Assembly: GCF_000224005.2 (NCBI RefSeq)
Contig: NZ_CP007031.1
Coordinates: 2,943,001-3,007,000, forward strand
Direction of reading: 5' to 3'
Origin: Marichromatium purpuratum 984
GTDB taxonomy: Bacteria > Pseudomonadota > Gammaproteobacteria > Chromatiales > Chromatiaceae
Length of the DNA stretch: 64,000 bases
Shown: positions 26,446 to 34,455 of the stretch, in pieces
Layout of the letters: the number at the start of each line of letters is the position of its first letter
Position numbering within the stretch: position 1 is the first letter of the stretch
The notes under the pieces: model-generated
The model's database searches: none
What the model was told of the DNA's origin: nothing
What the model saw: the letters and a program-made list of their open reading frames with translations, nothing else
Program-made: the position numbers and the translations under genes

Positions 26446-27661
26446 CACTTACCGTTGACGCTCCCAAGGCGCTCTCCTACGCTTCTCTCAACACCTCCAG
26501 CGGAGATGCCCCATGACTCGTCCCCGCGCCTCGCTCGTCTCCTTGTCCGATACGCCCTGGTATCACGTCGTCACGCGTTGCGTACGCCGGGCGTATCTCT
26601 GTGGCTTCGATCGACTGACCGGACGGAGTTTCGAGCATCGACGCGGCTGGGTGGAGCTGCGGCTACGGCAGCTCGCCGGGGTGTTCGCGATCGATGTGGC
26701 GGCCTATGCGGTGATGAGCAATCACGTGCATCTGGTGGTGCGGGTGGATGCCGATCGGGCGGCGGGGTGGTCGGATGCCGAGGTGTTGCGGCGCTGGCGG
26801 TGTCTGTTCCGGGGACCGGTGGTGGTGGAGCGGTTTCTGTCGCCTGCAACGCGGGCAGAGATGACTGAGACGGAGCTGGATGGGGTCGCGGGCTTGGTCG
26901 AGACTTACCGGGCGCGGCTGGCGGATCTGTCGTGGTTCATGCGGGTGTTGAACGAGTCGATCGCGCGGGCGGCGAATCGGGAGGATGGGGTGCGGGGGCG
27001 GTTCTGGGAGGGACGCTTTCGCTCGCAGGCGATCCTCGATGAGACGGCGCTGTTGGCGGTGATGGCCTATGTCGATCTCAACCCGATTCGGGCGGGGATC
27101 GCGGAGACGCCGGAGGGGAGTGCGCATACCGGGATCGCGGCGCGGATCGCCGACTTGCGCGCGAACGAAGGTGACACGGCAGGACGATCGTTCGCAGTCA
27201 TAGAGCGATCGACACCTGAGGTTGGCGAGGCCCCGCCAACGGCGTGCACCGCCGCAGCGCCCGAGACCAACCACGCCGACAGCTCACCAGATGCCCGCAG
27301 CACTCACCTCTGGGAGACTGTCCTCGATCGCCTGCCCCCTGCCCCACTACTGCCCTTCGGCAACCCCGCCGAGGTCCCTGCAGCAATCCCCTTCACCTTC
27401 GGCGACTATCTGACCCTCGTCGACTCGCTCGGCCGCGCCCTGCATCCGCGCAAGCGCGGGGCGATCCCGGCGGAGCTGCCCGAGATTCTCACCCGGCTCG
27501 GCATCGCGCCGGAGCGCTTCGTCGAGCACGCCGGTTTCCTGCTCAAGGGGTTCGGTGCCGCGATCGGTGCGCCAGAGCGACTGACCGCACTCGCCGCACA
27601 GCGCGAGTGTCGTTATCTGCGGGGATTGCGGCGCGCCCGGCTGTTGTTCTCGGCCGCTTGA
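26433..27661 (+). mobile_element. RAYT element copy G, full length
   Basis: Hairpin 26433-26452, promoter, and a complete transposase gene (26513-27661). Beyond its stop lies the convergent glutamate-receptor-like gene, which is intact here, so this is the best candidate for the resident locus whose flank was copied with copy C. No matching right-end hairpin is seen between 27662 and 27749. Confidence 0.82.
26513..27661 (+). CDS. REP-associated tyrosine transposase (RAYT), copy G, full length
   Basis: 382 residues, identical in plan to copy C: HUH motif SNHVHLVV, helix with GRFWEGRFRSQAI, candidate Tyr in YVDLNPIRAGI, linker, and C-terminal KRGAIPAELPEIL module. The linker (about residues 220-280) differs in length and sequence from copies C and F, whereas the rest is nearly identical, which suggests recombination or faster linker drift. 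It carries its own promoter and AGCGGAG ribosome site. With copy C it is the only complete gene of the family here and could act on all the truncated copies. Confidence 0.9.
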   Translation: MTRPRASLVSLSDTPWYHVVTRCVRRAYLCGFDRLTGRSFEHRRGWVELRLRQLAGVFAIDVAAYAVMSNHVHLVVRVDADRAAGWSDAEVLRRWRCLFRGPVVVERFLSPATRAEMTETELDGVAGLVETYRARLADLSWFMRVLNESIARAANREDGVRGRFWEGRFRSQAILDETALLAVMAYVDLNPIRAGIAETPEGSAHTGIAARIADLRANEGDTAGRSFAVIERSTPEVGEAPPTACTAAAPETNHADSSPDARSTHLWETVLDRLPPAPLLPFGNPAEVPAAIPFTFGDYLTLVDSLGRALHPRKRGAIPAELPEILTRLGIAPERFVEHAGFLLKGFGAAIGAPERLTALAAQRECRYLRGLRRARLLFSAA

Positions 27662-27749
27662 AGGAAGGTCACCCCAGCGTCTCAGGGAAGACTCGCAGCG
27701 GACCGTCTTCCGCTCAAGGCCGGTATCATTCGATGGGGAACGCGCCCGT

Positions 27750-28847
27750 TCAGCCCGCGTGACCGAGGTAGCCCTCGATCATGGGTGTCCATTCCGGGCT
27801 CTGGATCATGCGCAGAATCCACCGGTTGACGGTCTCGCGTAGCTCGGTCTCCGGCGGAAGCGCGATGCCGTAATCCTGCCGCAGCAGAATGCCCGGCAGC
27901 ACACGGAGTTCACCGGCATGCTCCGAGCTGACCAGGTGTCTCAGGATGGGCAGGTCATAGACGACGGCATCCGCCTGCCCGGCGGCGAGCGCGTCCAGTG
28001 CCTCGGAGACATCCGCAACCGATCTGTAGCGCACCAGCTTCTGGTCGAGGAAACGGGCGCTGGTGCTGTCCTCGGCCGTCACCACCCGCTTGCCGTAGAG
28101 GTCGCTGAGCCCGCTCACGTTCTGCCCCAGCTCGCCCACGGTCAGCGAGCTTGCAATGGCTGCTGTGAAGCTGGAGACGACCACCACACTGGTGAACATC
28201 CAGACCAGTCCGATCAGCCGCCCGGCGAAGGTCACGGGGGCCTTGTCGCCATAGCCGACGGTGGTCATGGTGACGGCGGACCACCAGATGCCCGAGCCGA
28301 TCCCCTTGGCCGGTTTGCCGGAGAACTGTTCGTTGCGGCGACGCTCGGCGAGCCAGACCAGGGCGCCGAGCAAGGTGAGGACACCCAGCAAGGCCGCCAA
28401 GGACTGCAAAAAGGCACCCGAAGCGACGCGCCTGAGCGCGGAGAACCAGGTCAGCTCGGGGCGCTGCGGGACCGCCACCCCGAGCCCGGAGGTGAAGAAG
28501 GGATGCGTGAAGTCGACCCGCTGCTCGCGCTCGGCGGTGATGGTCAGGGCGGCGGCGGCCGCATCGACCTCTCCAGCGGCAACCGCATCCAACATCTCGT
28601 CGAGTCCCATTTCCTTGAACTGGACCCGGAACCCTTCCTCGTCGGCGATACGCCGGATCAGCTCGATGGTGATGCCATCCCAGCTCTTCTCCCGCTTGAT
28701 GGCGAAGGGCGGCGCATCGCGCGTGGCGATGACGAGTTCGCGCTCGCCCGACGGCTCGTCGGCCCTGCCCTCTGCTGGCGTCATGAGCGACAACAACACG
28801 CTCAAGGCAATCAAGATCAGCGGTGATTGACGCCCTACGCTCTTCAT
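27750..28847 (-). CDS. GluR0-like glutamate-receptor channel (periplasmic binding lobes plus K+-type pore)
   Basis: A 365-residue membrane protein. Residues 1-29 form a signal peptide. Lobe 1 of a family-3 binding domain (about 36-130) is followed by TM1 (about 147-167), a pore loop with TMTTVGYGDKAP (selectivity filter TVGYGD at 196-201) and TM2 (about 208-233). TM2 ends with SFTAAIASSLTVG, resembling the SYTANLAAFLT motif of ionotropic glutamate receptors. Lobe 2 follows. This is the architecture of bacterial GluR0, a ligand-gated K+ channel. ATG 28847 has AGGAG 8 bp upstream. An IS begins only about 80 bp upstream and could affect its promoter. Confidence 0.88.
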   Translation of the reverse strand: MKSVGRQSPLILIALSVLLSLMTPAEGRADEPSGERELVIATRDAPPFAIKREKSWDGITIELIRRIADEEGFRVQFKEMGLDEMLDAVAAGEVDAAAAALTITAEREQRVDFTHPFFTSGLGVAVPQRPELTWFSALRRVASGAFLQSLAALLGVLTLLGALVWLAERRRNEQFSGKPAKGIGSGIWWSAVTMTTVGYGDKAPVTFAGRLIGLVWMFTSVVVVSSFTAAIASSLTVGELGQNVSGLSDLYGKRVVTAEDSTSARFLDQKLVRYRSVADVSEALDALAAGQADAVVYDLPILRHLVSSEHAGELRVLPGILLRQDYGIALPPETELRETVNRWILRMIQSPEWTPMIEGYLGHAG

Positions 28848-28929
28848 GGCGGATACTCCTCGCACGCCTGTCTCGTCCGCCGCGAACCGGCCATGCGCCA
28901 GCGGTGCAGCTATCAAACAGCAGCCATAC

Positions 28930-30335
28930 TACTACTACTACAGCCGCATATTTTTTGTGTTGTGATATGTGGACTCAACGGCTTGGTTTTCAAACAACAT
29001 GAAGTACAGCGAGGTCTCTGGCTGGGAGACGGAACTGGACAGGATCCATCAGCGCCTGGCGGCGTGTTTTCGTCGTCCTGAGCCGCGCGCCCGAGCGCGG
29101 GGTTATCTGCAAGGGCTGCTGACGACAGTGCCACGCAAGAACGGTTGGCAGCTGGCCGAAACCTTGGGCGAACGGCGCCCGGACGGGGTGCAGCGCCTGC
29201 TCAACACGGCACGCTGGGACGCCGAGGCGGCGCGCGAGGTGCTGCGTGCCTATGTCGTCGAGGCGCTGGGCGACGCCGAGGCGGTGCTGATCGTCGATGA
29301 GACCGGTTTCTTGAAGAAGGGCACGCACTCGGTGGGGGTGCAGCGCCAGTACAGCGGCACGGCGGGCCGGGTCGAGAACAGTCAGATCGGGGTGTTTCTG
29401 TGTTACGCCAGCCGGCACGGCGCGGCCTTCATCGATCGGGCGCTGTACCTGCCCAAATGTTGGGCGAATGACCCCGCACGCTGCGCCGAGGCCGGCGTCC
29501 CGGAGCAGGCACGCCGCTTCCAGACCAAACCAGCCCTGGCGCGTACGATGCTCGAGCGCGCACTCGATGCCGGGGTACCTTGTGGCTGGGTGACGGGCGA
29601 TGCCGTCTACGGTAAGGATCGCAAGCTGCGCCTGTGGCTCGAGGCGCGCCAACAGCCCTTCGTGCTCGCCGTGGCGGGCAATGAACCGGTGTGGTTCGAT
29701 GGCCCGCAGACCCATCGTGTCGCGGCACTGGCCAAGGCGCTGCCAGAGACGGCCTGGCAGCGCCACGCCGTCGGCGCCGGGAGCAAGGGCGCGCGCACCT
29801 TCGAGTGGGCCTGGGTGCCGCTGTGGCGCCTGCAGCTCAGCGCCGAGGAGCGCGCCTGGGGGCATTGGCTGGTGGTGCGGCGCAACTGCAACCGCCCCGA
29901 GGAGCGGGCCTACTACATCGCCTTCGCGCCCCGCGCCGAGGCCACACTCGAGCGCCTGGCCAAGGTCGCCGGGCAGCGCTGGGCGATCGAGGTCGGCTTC
30001 GAGCTGGCCAAGCAGCAGTGTGGGCTCGACGAGTATGAGGTGCGCCGCTGGCCGGCTTGGCATCGCCATATCACCCTTGCGCTGCTGGCCCATGCCTGCC
30101 TCGTCGTGCTGCAACGACGGGCGAAAAAGGGGGCGCTGTCGCCGGGCGGATCGCACTGACCGCCCCTGAGATCCGGCACCTGCTCGAGGCGCTGTTGTGG
30201 CGCGAACGCGCCCCGCCTGATGCTGTCATCGCCTGGTCGGATTGGCGACGACGACATCAGGCGCGGGCCAGGGTCTGTCATTATCGAGCGCGAGGGGCTG
30301 GGCCGCCATAATGATGTGCGGCTGTAGTAGTAACA
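28930..30335 (+). mobile_element. IS701-like insertion sequence
   Basis: The ends form inverted repeats: the left end near 28930-28950 reads TACTACTACAGCCGCATA and the right end near 30315-30335 reads TGTGCGGCTGTAGTAGTAACA, which is its reverse complement apart from a few bases. The transposase gene lies between them with about 175 bp of non-coding DNA after it. A partial relative lies at 23465-23612. Exact ends and target duplication were not determined. Confidence 0.8.
28999..30159 (+). CDS. IS701-type DDE transposase
   Basis: A 386-residue transposase with the family's signature: AVLIVDETGFLKKGTHSVGVQRQYSGTAGR holds the first catalytic Asp, GVPCGWVTGDAVYGKD the second, and RWAIEVGFELAKQQCGLDEYEVR the Glu. 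ATG 28999 was chosen because it starts the conserved region; an in-frame GTG at 28969 is possible. Reading frame and inverted repeats are intact, so the element may be active. It inserted upstream of the glutamate-receptor-like gene, pointing away from it. Confidence 0.9.
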   Translation: MKYSEVSGWETELDRIHQRLAACFRRPEPRARARGYLQGLLTTVPRKNGWQLAETLGERRPDGVQRLLNTARWDAEAAREVLRAYVVEALGDAEAVLIVDETGFLKKGTHSVGVQRQYSGTAGRVENSQIGVFLCYASRHGAAFIDRALYLPKCWANDPARCAEAGVPEQARRFQTKPALARTMLERALDAGVPCGWVTGDAVYGKDRKLRLWLEARQQPFVLAVAGNEPVWFDGPQTHRVAALAKALPETAWQRHAVGAGSKGARTFEWAWVPLWRLQLSAEERAWGHWLVVRRNCNRPEERAYYIAFAPRAEATLERLAKVAGQRWAIEVGFELAKQQCGLDEYEVRRWPAWHRHITLALLAHACLVVLQRRAKKGALSPGGSH

Positions 30336-30373
30336 GGAGCGCTGCAGCGGTTGCCTGATACCCGAATGAACGA

Positions 30374-30556
30374 ATGAAAGGACACGCACTGGTGCACTGA
30401 CAGTTGGGGATCCGCCTGATGCCCTCCCCTCTCACCCATCTCGGCATCGTGCCCGAGCGCTTCGTCGAGCACGCGGATCTCCTGCTCAAGGGTTTCGGGT
30501 CGATGATCGACGCACCGGAACGGATAACCTCGATCGGCGGGAGTGTCACTATCTAG
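30374..30556 (+). pseudogene. Decayed RAYT 3' end with degenerate hairpin
   Basis: A hairpin-like ATGAAAGGACACGCACTGG (30374-30392) is followed by DNA coding LTHLGIVPERFVEHADLLLKGFG and IDAPERI before a stop. This is the C-terminal RAYT module with many substitutions and no upstream part. It is older than the copies at 21-27 kb. A matching remnant lies at 36090-36180, and both are followed by yqhD-tail DNA. Confidence 0.75.
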
Positions 30557-30629
30557 CGAGAGGTGTGACTCTAGAACGTCTGAGAGAGACGTCGCTGCCG
30601 GGCGAGAACGGCGCCGGACCTCAACGCAG

Positions 30630-30705
30630 AGCGACCGCCCGCACCTCGGCCGAACCGATGTCCCACACTCGCCGAGCGACAGCAGATGGCGGTCATTCAG
30701 CACCC
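30630..30705 (-). pseudogene. Diverged copy of the yqhD 3' end
   Basis: The sequence CCGCACCTCGGCCGAACCGA and its flanks match the DNA at 36305-36370, which encodes the last residues of YqhD (GDIGSAEVRAILEG). The order RAYT tail then yqhD tail is the same at both places, so this is a copied segment, not a coincidence of composition. It ends shortly before the dksA-like gene stop at 30758. Confidence 0.7.
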
Positions 30706-30757
30706 AGTCCATCCGCCAAGCCCGCCAGCATCGAGCCCGAGGTGGTTGGGCCGCCGC

Positions 30758-31207
30758 TCAGAGATCCGGCCGGGTCTGTCGCTCTCTCAGCTCGCGCCGC
30801 TCCTGCGCTTCCACACAAAGCGTTGCGACCGGACGGGCATCGAGCCGCGCCAAGCCAATGGGCTCGCCGGTTTCTTCGCACCACCCATAGCTGCCGTCAT
30901 CGATGCGGGCAATTGCCGCAGCGATCTTGCCCAAGAGCTTGCGATAGCGATCACGGGTGCGCAGCTCCAAGGCCTGGGCAGCCTCGCGGCTGGCGCGGTC
31001 CAATTCATCGCCGACCTCATGATGACTGTCGTGCCCCAACTCTGCGAGAGTCGCCTCGGTCTCGGCGAGTAACGCTGATTGCCAGTCCAGAAGCTTTCGC
31101 CTGAAATAGGCCAATTGACGCGGTCCCATATAGCCGTCGTCCATAGGTGGTCCGCCGTCGGCGACATCAGAGGGCGGCGCATGCCGCATGTGCTCAGTGT
31201 CTTGCAT
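30758..31207 (-). CDS. dksA2: DksA2-type RNA polymerase-binding regulator (two-cysteine form)
   Basis: A 149-residue DksA/TraR-family protein. A coiled coil (about 30-105) carries DELDRAS with the Asp pair and Ala expected at its tip, which enters the RNA polymerase secondary channel with ppGpp. The C-terminal globular part GWCEETGEPIGLARLDARPVATLCVEAQ has only two of the four Zn-binding Cys, as in DksA2 proteins that work without zinc. It lies in a set with a COG0523 GTPase and DUF1826 gene behind a probable Zur site, matching a zinc-sparing role. Start at 31207 is the longest; shorter ATGs exist at residues 7 and 22. Confidence 0.88.
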   Translation of the reverse strand: MQDTEHMRHAPPSDVADGGPPMDDGYMGPRQLAYFRRKLLDWQSALLAETEATLAELGHDSHHEVGDELDRASREAAQALELRTRDRYRKLLGKIAAAIARIDDGSYGWCEETGEPIGLARLDARPVATLCVEAQERRELRERQTRPDL

Positions 31208-31299
31208 CGCATCGTCACCGCTTCAGTGGATTGAAAGCCGAGACCGCCGCAACCGGCGAGAGTACAGCCATTGGCAGCGCCACACGACAAACCTCCAGG

Positions 31300-31536
31300 T
31301 CATGCCTCGCGCTCGGCCCGGCGAAACCAGGCCAGTACTCGGTTCAGGTGTGCCTCACCATAGAGACGCGCGAAGCGTTGCGTCTCCTCGTTGCCCAGGT
31401 CGCTCAAGACGGCAATGCGCGCCTTGAGAAAAGCCGGGGTCAGCGCCAACGCACACTTGACCTCGATGCAATAACGCCAGCTGGCGTAGTCGCTGGGTAT
31501 CAGCTCTGCGGCGTAACGTTCGCTGTCATCGACCAT
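31300..31536 (-). CDS. Small protein of the Zur-type operon
   Basis: A 78-residue protein (MVDDSERYAAELIPSDYASW at the start, then CIEVKCALALTPAFLKARIAVL) with two Cys six positions apart. It follows the GTPase gene by 4 bp, with AGGA before the ATG; an in-frame upstream ATG at 31554 would overlap the GTPase gene. It is probably translated with the operon and may assist it, but no function is known to me. Confidence 0.6.
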   Translation of the reverse strand: MVDDSERYAAELIPSDYASWRYCIEVKCALALTPAFLKARIAVLSDLGNEETQRFARLYGEAHLNRVLAWFRRAEREA

Positions 31537-31540
31537 GGCA

Positions 31541-32767
31541 TCAGTCCTCGTCATGCTCGGCAAACCAGCGGGGAAATGGGTCTTCGAATGACTTCCAGAG
31601 AGCCGCCCCTCCAGCCATTTCCTCGTCGCTGAGGAGACAACGATCGAGGATTTCACGGGTTTGTTCAGGCTCGAGATTCTGGCCGATGAACACGATTTCT
31701 TGGCGGCGATCGCCGTACTCACCGTCGAACTCGGCCATAATCCTTGCGCGCTGCTCGGGGTCCGTCGGCCAATGCTCACGGGGTGCGGCGGCCCACCAGA
31801 TCCCGGCCGGCCCATGGCGCACGATGCCTCCGGCCTGCGACCACTCGCCAGCCGCGTCGGGGCGCGAGGCCAGCCAGAAGAAGCCCTTCGAGCGCAGCAC
31901 GTTACCAGGCCAATCGGTCTGCAGCGCAGCCGCGAACCGAGTGGGATGAAACGGACGGCGCGCGCGATAAACGAAGCTGCCGATGCCGTACTCCTCAGTT
32001 TCCGGTGTATGTTCACCACGCATCTCGGCGAGCCAGCCCGGCGATCGCGCGGCACGAGCGAAGTCGAACCGCCCGGTGCCGATCACCTGGTCAAGCGGAA
32101 CCTTGCCAAAGCTGGCGTCGAGGATACGCGCATGCCGATTGAGCTGGCGCAAGGCATGTCGGAGTCGTTCACGCTCGGCAGCCGTGATGAGGTCAATCTT
32201 GTTGAGGAGGATGACATCGGCGAACTCGACCTGGTCGATCAACAGATCCGAGACGGTACGCCTGTCGTCCTCGCCGAGCGACTCACCGCGAGCTTGGAGG
32301 CTTTCGGCATGCTCGAGATCGACATCGAAGTTCACCGCGTCGACCACCGTGACCATGGTGTCCAGGCGGGCGATGTCGGACAGGCTGGTGTCCTCTTGGT
32401 CCCGGAAGGTGAAGGTCTCGGCCACCGGCAGCGGCTCGGAAATGCCGGTGGACTCGATCACCAGATAATCGAAACGCCCTTCCTTCGCCAACCGGCTGAC
32501 CTCGACCAGCAGATCCTCGCGCAGCGTGCAGCAGATGCAGCCATTGCTCATTTCGACCAGTTTCTCCTCGGCGCGATTGAGCTGGACCTCCCTGTTGACC
32601 AGGTCGGCGTCGACGTTGACCTCGGACAGATCGTTAACGATGACCGCAACGCGTTGCCCCTCCCGGTTGTTGAGAATGTGGTTGAGCAGTGTGGTCTTGC
32701 CGGCACCGAGAAAACCGGACAACACCGTGACCGGCAGTGTCTGTTCGACGGTGGGTTGCGAGTGCAT
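31541..32767 (-). CDS. zigA: COG0523-family GTPase (ZigA/YciC-like zinc metallochaperone)
   Basis: A 408-residue P-loop GTPase: Walker [10 protein letters not shown] (residues 18-26), the metal-binding CxCC motif CICC (77-80), NKID as the G4 base, and a C-terminal CobW_C domain ending [17 protein letters not shown]. ZigA/YciC-type members are induced in zinc starvation and are thought to deliver zinc to client enzymes. AGGAG lies 8 bp before ATG 32767. It follows DUF1826 on the same strand and precedes a small gene and dksA2, a common zinc-limitation operon. Confidence 0.92.
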   Translation of the reverse strand: MHSQPTVEQTLPVTVLSGFLGAGKTTLLNHILNNREGQRVAVIVNDLSEVNVDADLVNREVQLNRAEEKLVEMSNGCICCTLREDLLVEVSRLAKEGRFDYLVIESTGISEPLPVAETFTFRDQEDTSLSDIARLDTMVTVVDAVNFDVDLEHAESLQARGESLGEDDRRTVSDLLIDQVEFADVILLNKIDLITAAERERLRHALRQLNRHARILDASFGKVPLDQVIGTGRFDFARAARSPGWLAEMRGEHTPETEEYGIGSFVYRARRPFHPTRFAAALQTDWPGNVLRSKGFFWLASRPDAAGEWSQAGGIVRHGPAGIWWAAAPREHWPTDPEQRARIMAEFDGEYGDRRQEIVFIGQNLEPEQTREILDRCLLSDEEMAGGAALWKSFEDPFPRWFAEHDED

Positions 32768-32903
32768 GCGGGCTCTCCTGTGTGCGTACATCGAACGGTT
32801 TGAGACGCGGTCTCACGCACGCCAAGGCGGTCAGTGAAACGGATCACCCATCGGCAAGAAGGCGGCTCGCCGATCTTGGCGCGGTGCTGAGCGCCTCCAT
32901 GGC

Positions 32904-33551
32904 TCAGCAATCCAGGCAGAACAGAACACGGGTCTGCCCCGAGCCGGCAGTCGGCGGAGAGCGATGCACCAGCCCCCGACCAGCGTTGCCGGGATAGGCA
33001 TCGCCCTTCAGGATGCCCACCCAGAAGGGCAGGAACCGACACGGCTCGCCGATTCGGACAATGCGCGCATTTGGCGCACCGCTGGCCTGGGCGTCGCGAT
33101 CGACCTGCTCGTCGGTCAACCACTCGGTGCCCGGTCCGCGATACGTGCACAACAGACGTAGATAAGTGCGATCGACATGGAAACGCGGACAACCATCAGC
33201 GTCGGTCGTCTCCAGTCGCACGCTCACCTCGCGCCCCGCGCAAACGGCGAAGAACAGATCCGCCAGCCGTCGCAGGTCGGCGAGCCAGGCACTGAAGGCG
33301 CTCGGATTCAGCCCCTGTGCACTCAGAAGCGCACCGATATCCTCGTCGAAGGTCGGCGGCGACGTCCGGCAACGGATATCCGGCAGATCAGTCGCCCGCA
33401 GACACGCGACCTCACGCTCGACGGTCTCGATCGGGCGGCGCCGCCACAGACTCAGATTGAGTTCAGGCGCGGTGACATAGCGTAGATCGCAAGGTTGCTC
33501 ACTGATGAGGTGCCGAGGAGTCTCGGGGGTAGCCAAAGGAGTGCTTGGCAT
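32904..33551 (-). CDS. DUF1826 family protein
   Basis: A 215-residue soluble protein with RFHVDRTYLRLLCTYRGPGTEWL near the middle and LPFWVGILKGDAYPGNAGRGLVHRSPP, a motif with His and Asp typical of DUF1826. The domain has an oxygenase-like look, and members are often encoded beside COG0523 GTPases in Zur-controlled sets. ATG 33551 was chosen; TTG 33566 is the next possible start. A Zur-like site lies 24-45 bp upstream. Its exact role is unknown. Confidence 0.75.
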   Translation of the reverse strand: MPSTPLATPETPRHLISEQPCDLRYVTAPELNLSLWRRRPIETVEREVACLRATDLPDIRCRTSPPTFDEDIGALLSAQGLNPSAFSAWLADLRRLADLFFAVCAGREVSVRLETTDADGCPRFHVDRTYLRLLCTYRGPGTEWLTDEQVDRDAQASGAPNARIVRIGEPCRFLPFWVGILKGDAYPGNAGRGLVHRSPPTAGSGQTRVLFCLDC

Positions 33552-33574
33552 CAGGCCCGCTCGCAACGAGGAAA

Positions 33575-33596
33575 GTAAAATATGTTATATCATTAC
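33575..33596 (-). promoter_or_regulatory. Probable Zur box
   Basis: The minus strand reads GTAATGATATAACATATTTTAC. The core ATGATATAACAT is a palindrome with two mismatches and resembles the gammaproteobacterial Zur consensus. It lies immediately upstream of the DUF1826 start, consistent with zinc repression of the operon. Confidence 0.6.
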
Positions 33597-33742
33597 TTTT
33601 TACCGTCGCATAGATCAGTAAACCCTTATTCAATAGAGGAAAAACCCACTTCAGTCAGCCAACTGGCGACACTGAAGTCGGGAAACCGGATCCCCCAAAA
33701 GATCAGTCAGTCACCAACAAAAAATCACCGAAATTAACGAAA

Positions 33743-33804
33743 TTAAAGGACACCCATTTACCTCCAAATTAAGGGACACCCATTTACCAGGGACACCCAT
33801 TTAC
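33743..33804 (+). repeat. Cluster of three RAYT-type hairpins
   Basis: Motifs at 33743-33761, 33768-33787 and 33789-33804 are repeated head to tail, each GGACACCCATTTACC. The left junction is stuttered (CGAAATTAA twice) and the right side continues with a partial CATTTACC (33810-33817). No RAYT gene follows. Instead a truncated plasmid gene begins. Confidence 0.82.
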
Positions 33805-34028
33805 CTCGCATTTACCTCAACGTGAACCTGGCCTCGGTACATGTGGCCGTTGTGCTCTGTCGGTTTCGAGATGTAGCCGCCCATCATGTCCTTCGGCACT
33901 TCGGCCGCTCGCGGCCCATACAACTCGGCCGTGCTTTCCCGGAACTTGTAGACCAGCTCAAGCGCGCCGGGGTAATCGCGGACGAAAGCCCACGTCACTC
34001 CCTGCGCTTCGGCTTTCGTCAAGGGCAT
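33801..34028 (-). pseudogene. Truncated plasmid-type gene (position of TraC in an IncP-like set)
   Basis: 75 residues: MPLTKAEAQGVTWAFVRDYPG, then LVYKFRESTAELYGPRAAEVP. The last few residues and the stop come from hairpin DNA, so the gene is cut at about 33815. AAGGAGGG precedes the ATG at good spacing. It follows the next gene upstream by 3 bp. Order topoisomerase, small acidic protein, this gene recalls IncP traE-traD-traC, but identity as a primase start is only a guess. Confidence 0.5.
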
Positions 34029-34031
34029 GGT

Positions 34032-34415
34032 TTAGCCCTCCTTGGCCTTACGCTCGATAGCCGCCGGCACGGTTTCGCCGGGCCGAAGCCCATACAGCTC
34101 GCGGGCATTGGTCGTTGTCGGGACCGGCGGCAAGTCGCTGCTCGGGCCGTCATCATCCAGGAAAACCGGCTCTTCATCGCCGCCCAGCTCGGCCAGGTCG
34201 TCGGTGCTCTCGGCCGCGTCCTGCTCGCTCAAGGCGTCCTCCACGAAAGCGCCGGCGCGCTCGGCTTCATCGGGATCGAACTCGGCCTGGTAGCCAGGCG
34301 TGCCGGCGTCGGCCAGCTTCTCGCGCATAGCCTCGTTGGCGGCGGCGGTGTCGTCGATGGCGGGCAGCTCGGACAGCGCATCGTCGGCGGTACGGGTGTT
34401 GTCGTTCGCGGTCAT
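34032..34415 (-). CDS. Small acidic plasmid-type protein (TraD-like position)
   Basis: A 127-residue acidic protein ([19 protein letters not shown] at the start, Asp/Glu-rich body, C-terminal [21 protein letters not shown]). AGGAG precedes the ATG. It lies between the topoisomerase fragment and another truncated gene, all on the minus strand and tightly spaced. No domain is recognised. The size and position fit IncP TraD; sequence similarity was not tested. Confidence 0.5.
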   Translation of the reverse strand: MTANDNTRTADDALSELPAIDDTAAANEAMREKLADAGTPGYQAEFDPDEAERAGAFVEDALSEQDAAESTDDLAELGGDEEPVFLDDDGPSSDLPPVPTTTNARELYGLRPGETVPAAIERKAKEG

Positions 34416-34455
34416 GGTTGTTGCTCCTTTCGTAGTTGCTCGGTCGTGATCGTGG

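Noticed and set aside
21325-27661. Assembly artefact as the explanation of the RAYT array
   Set aside because: Junctions are all different, copies carry distinct substitutions and hairpins also occur at unrelated breaks; still worth confirming with long reads.
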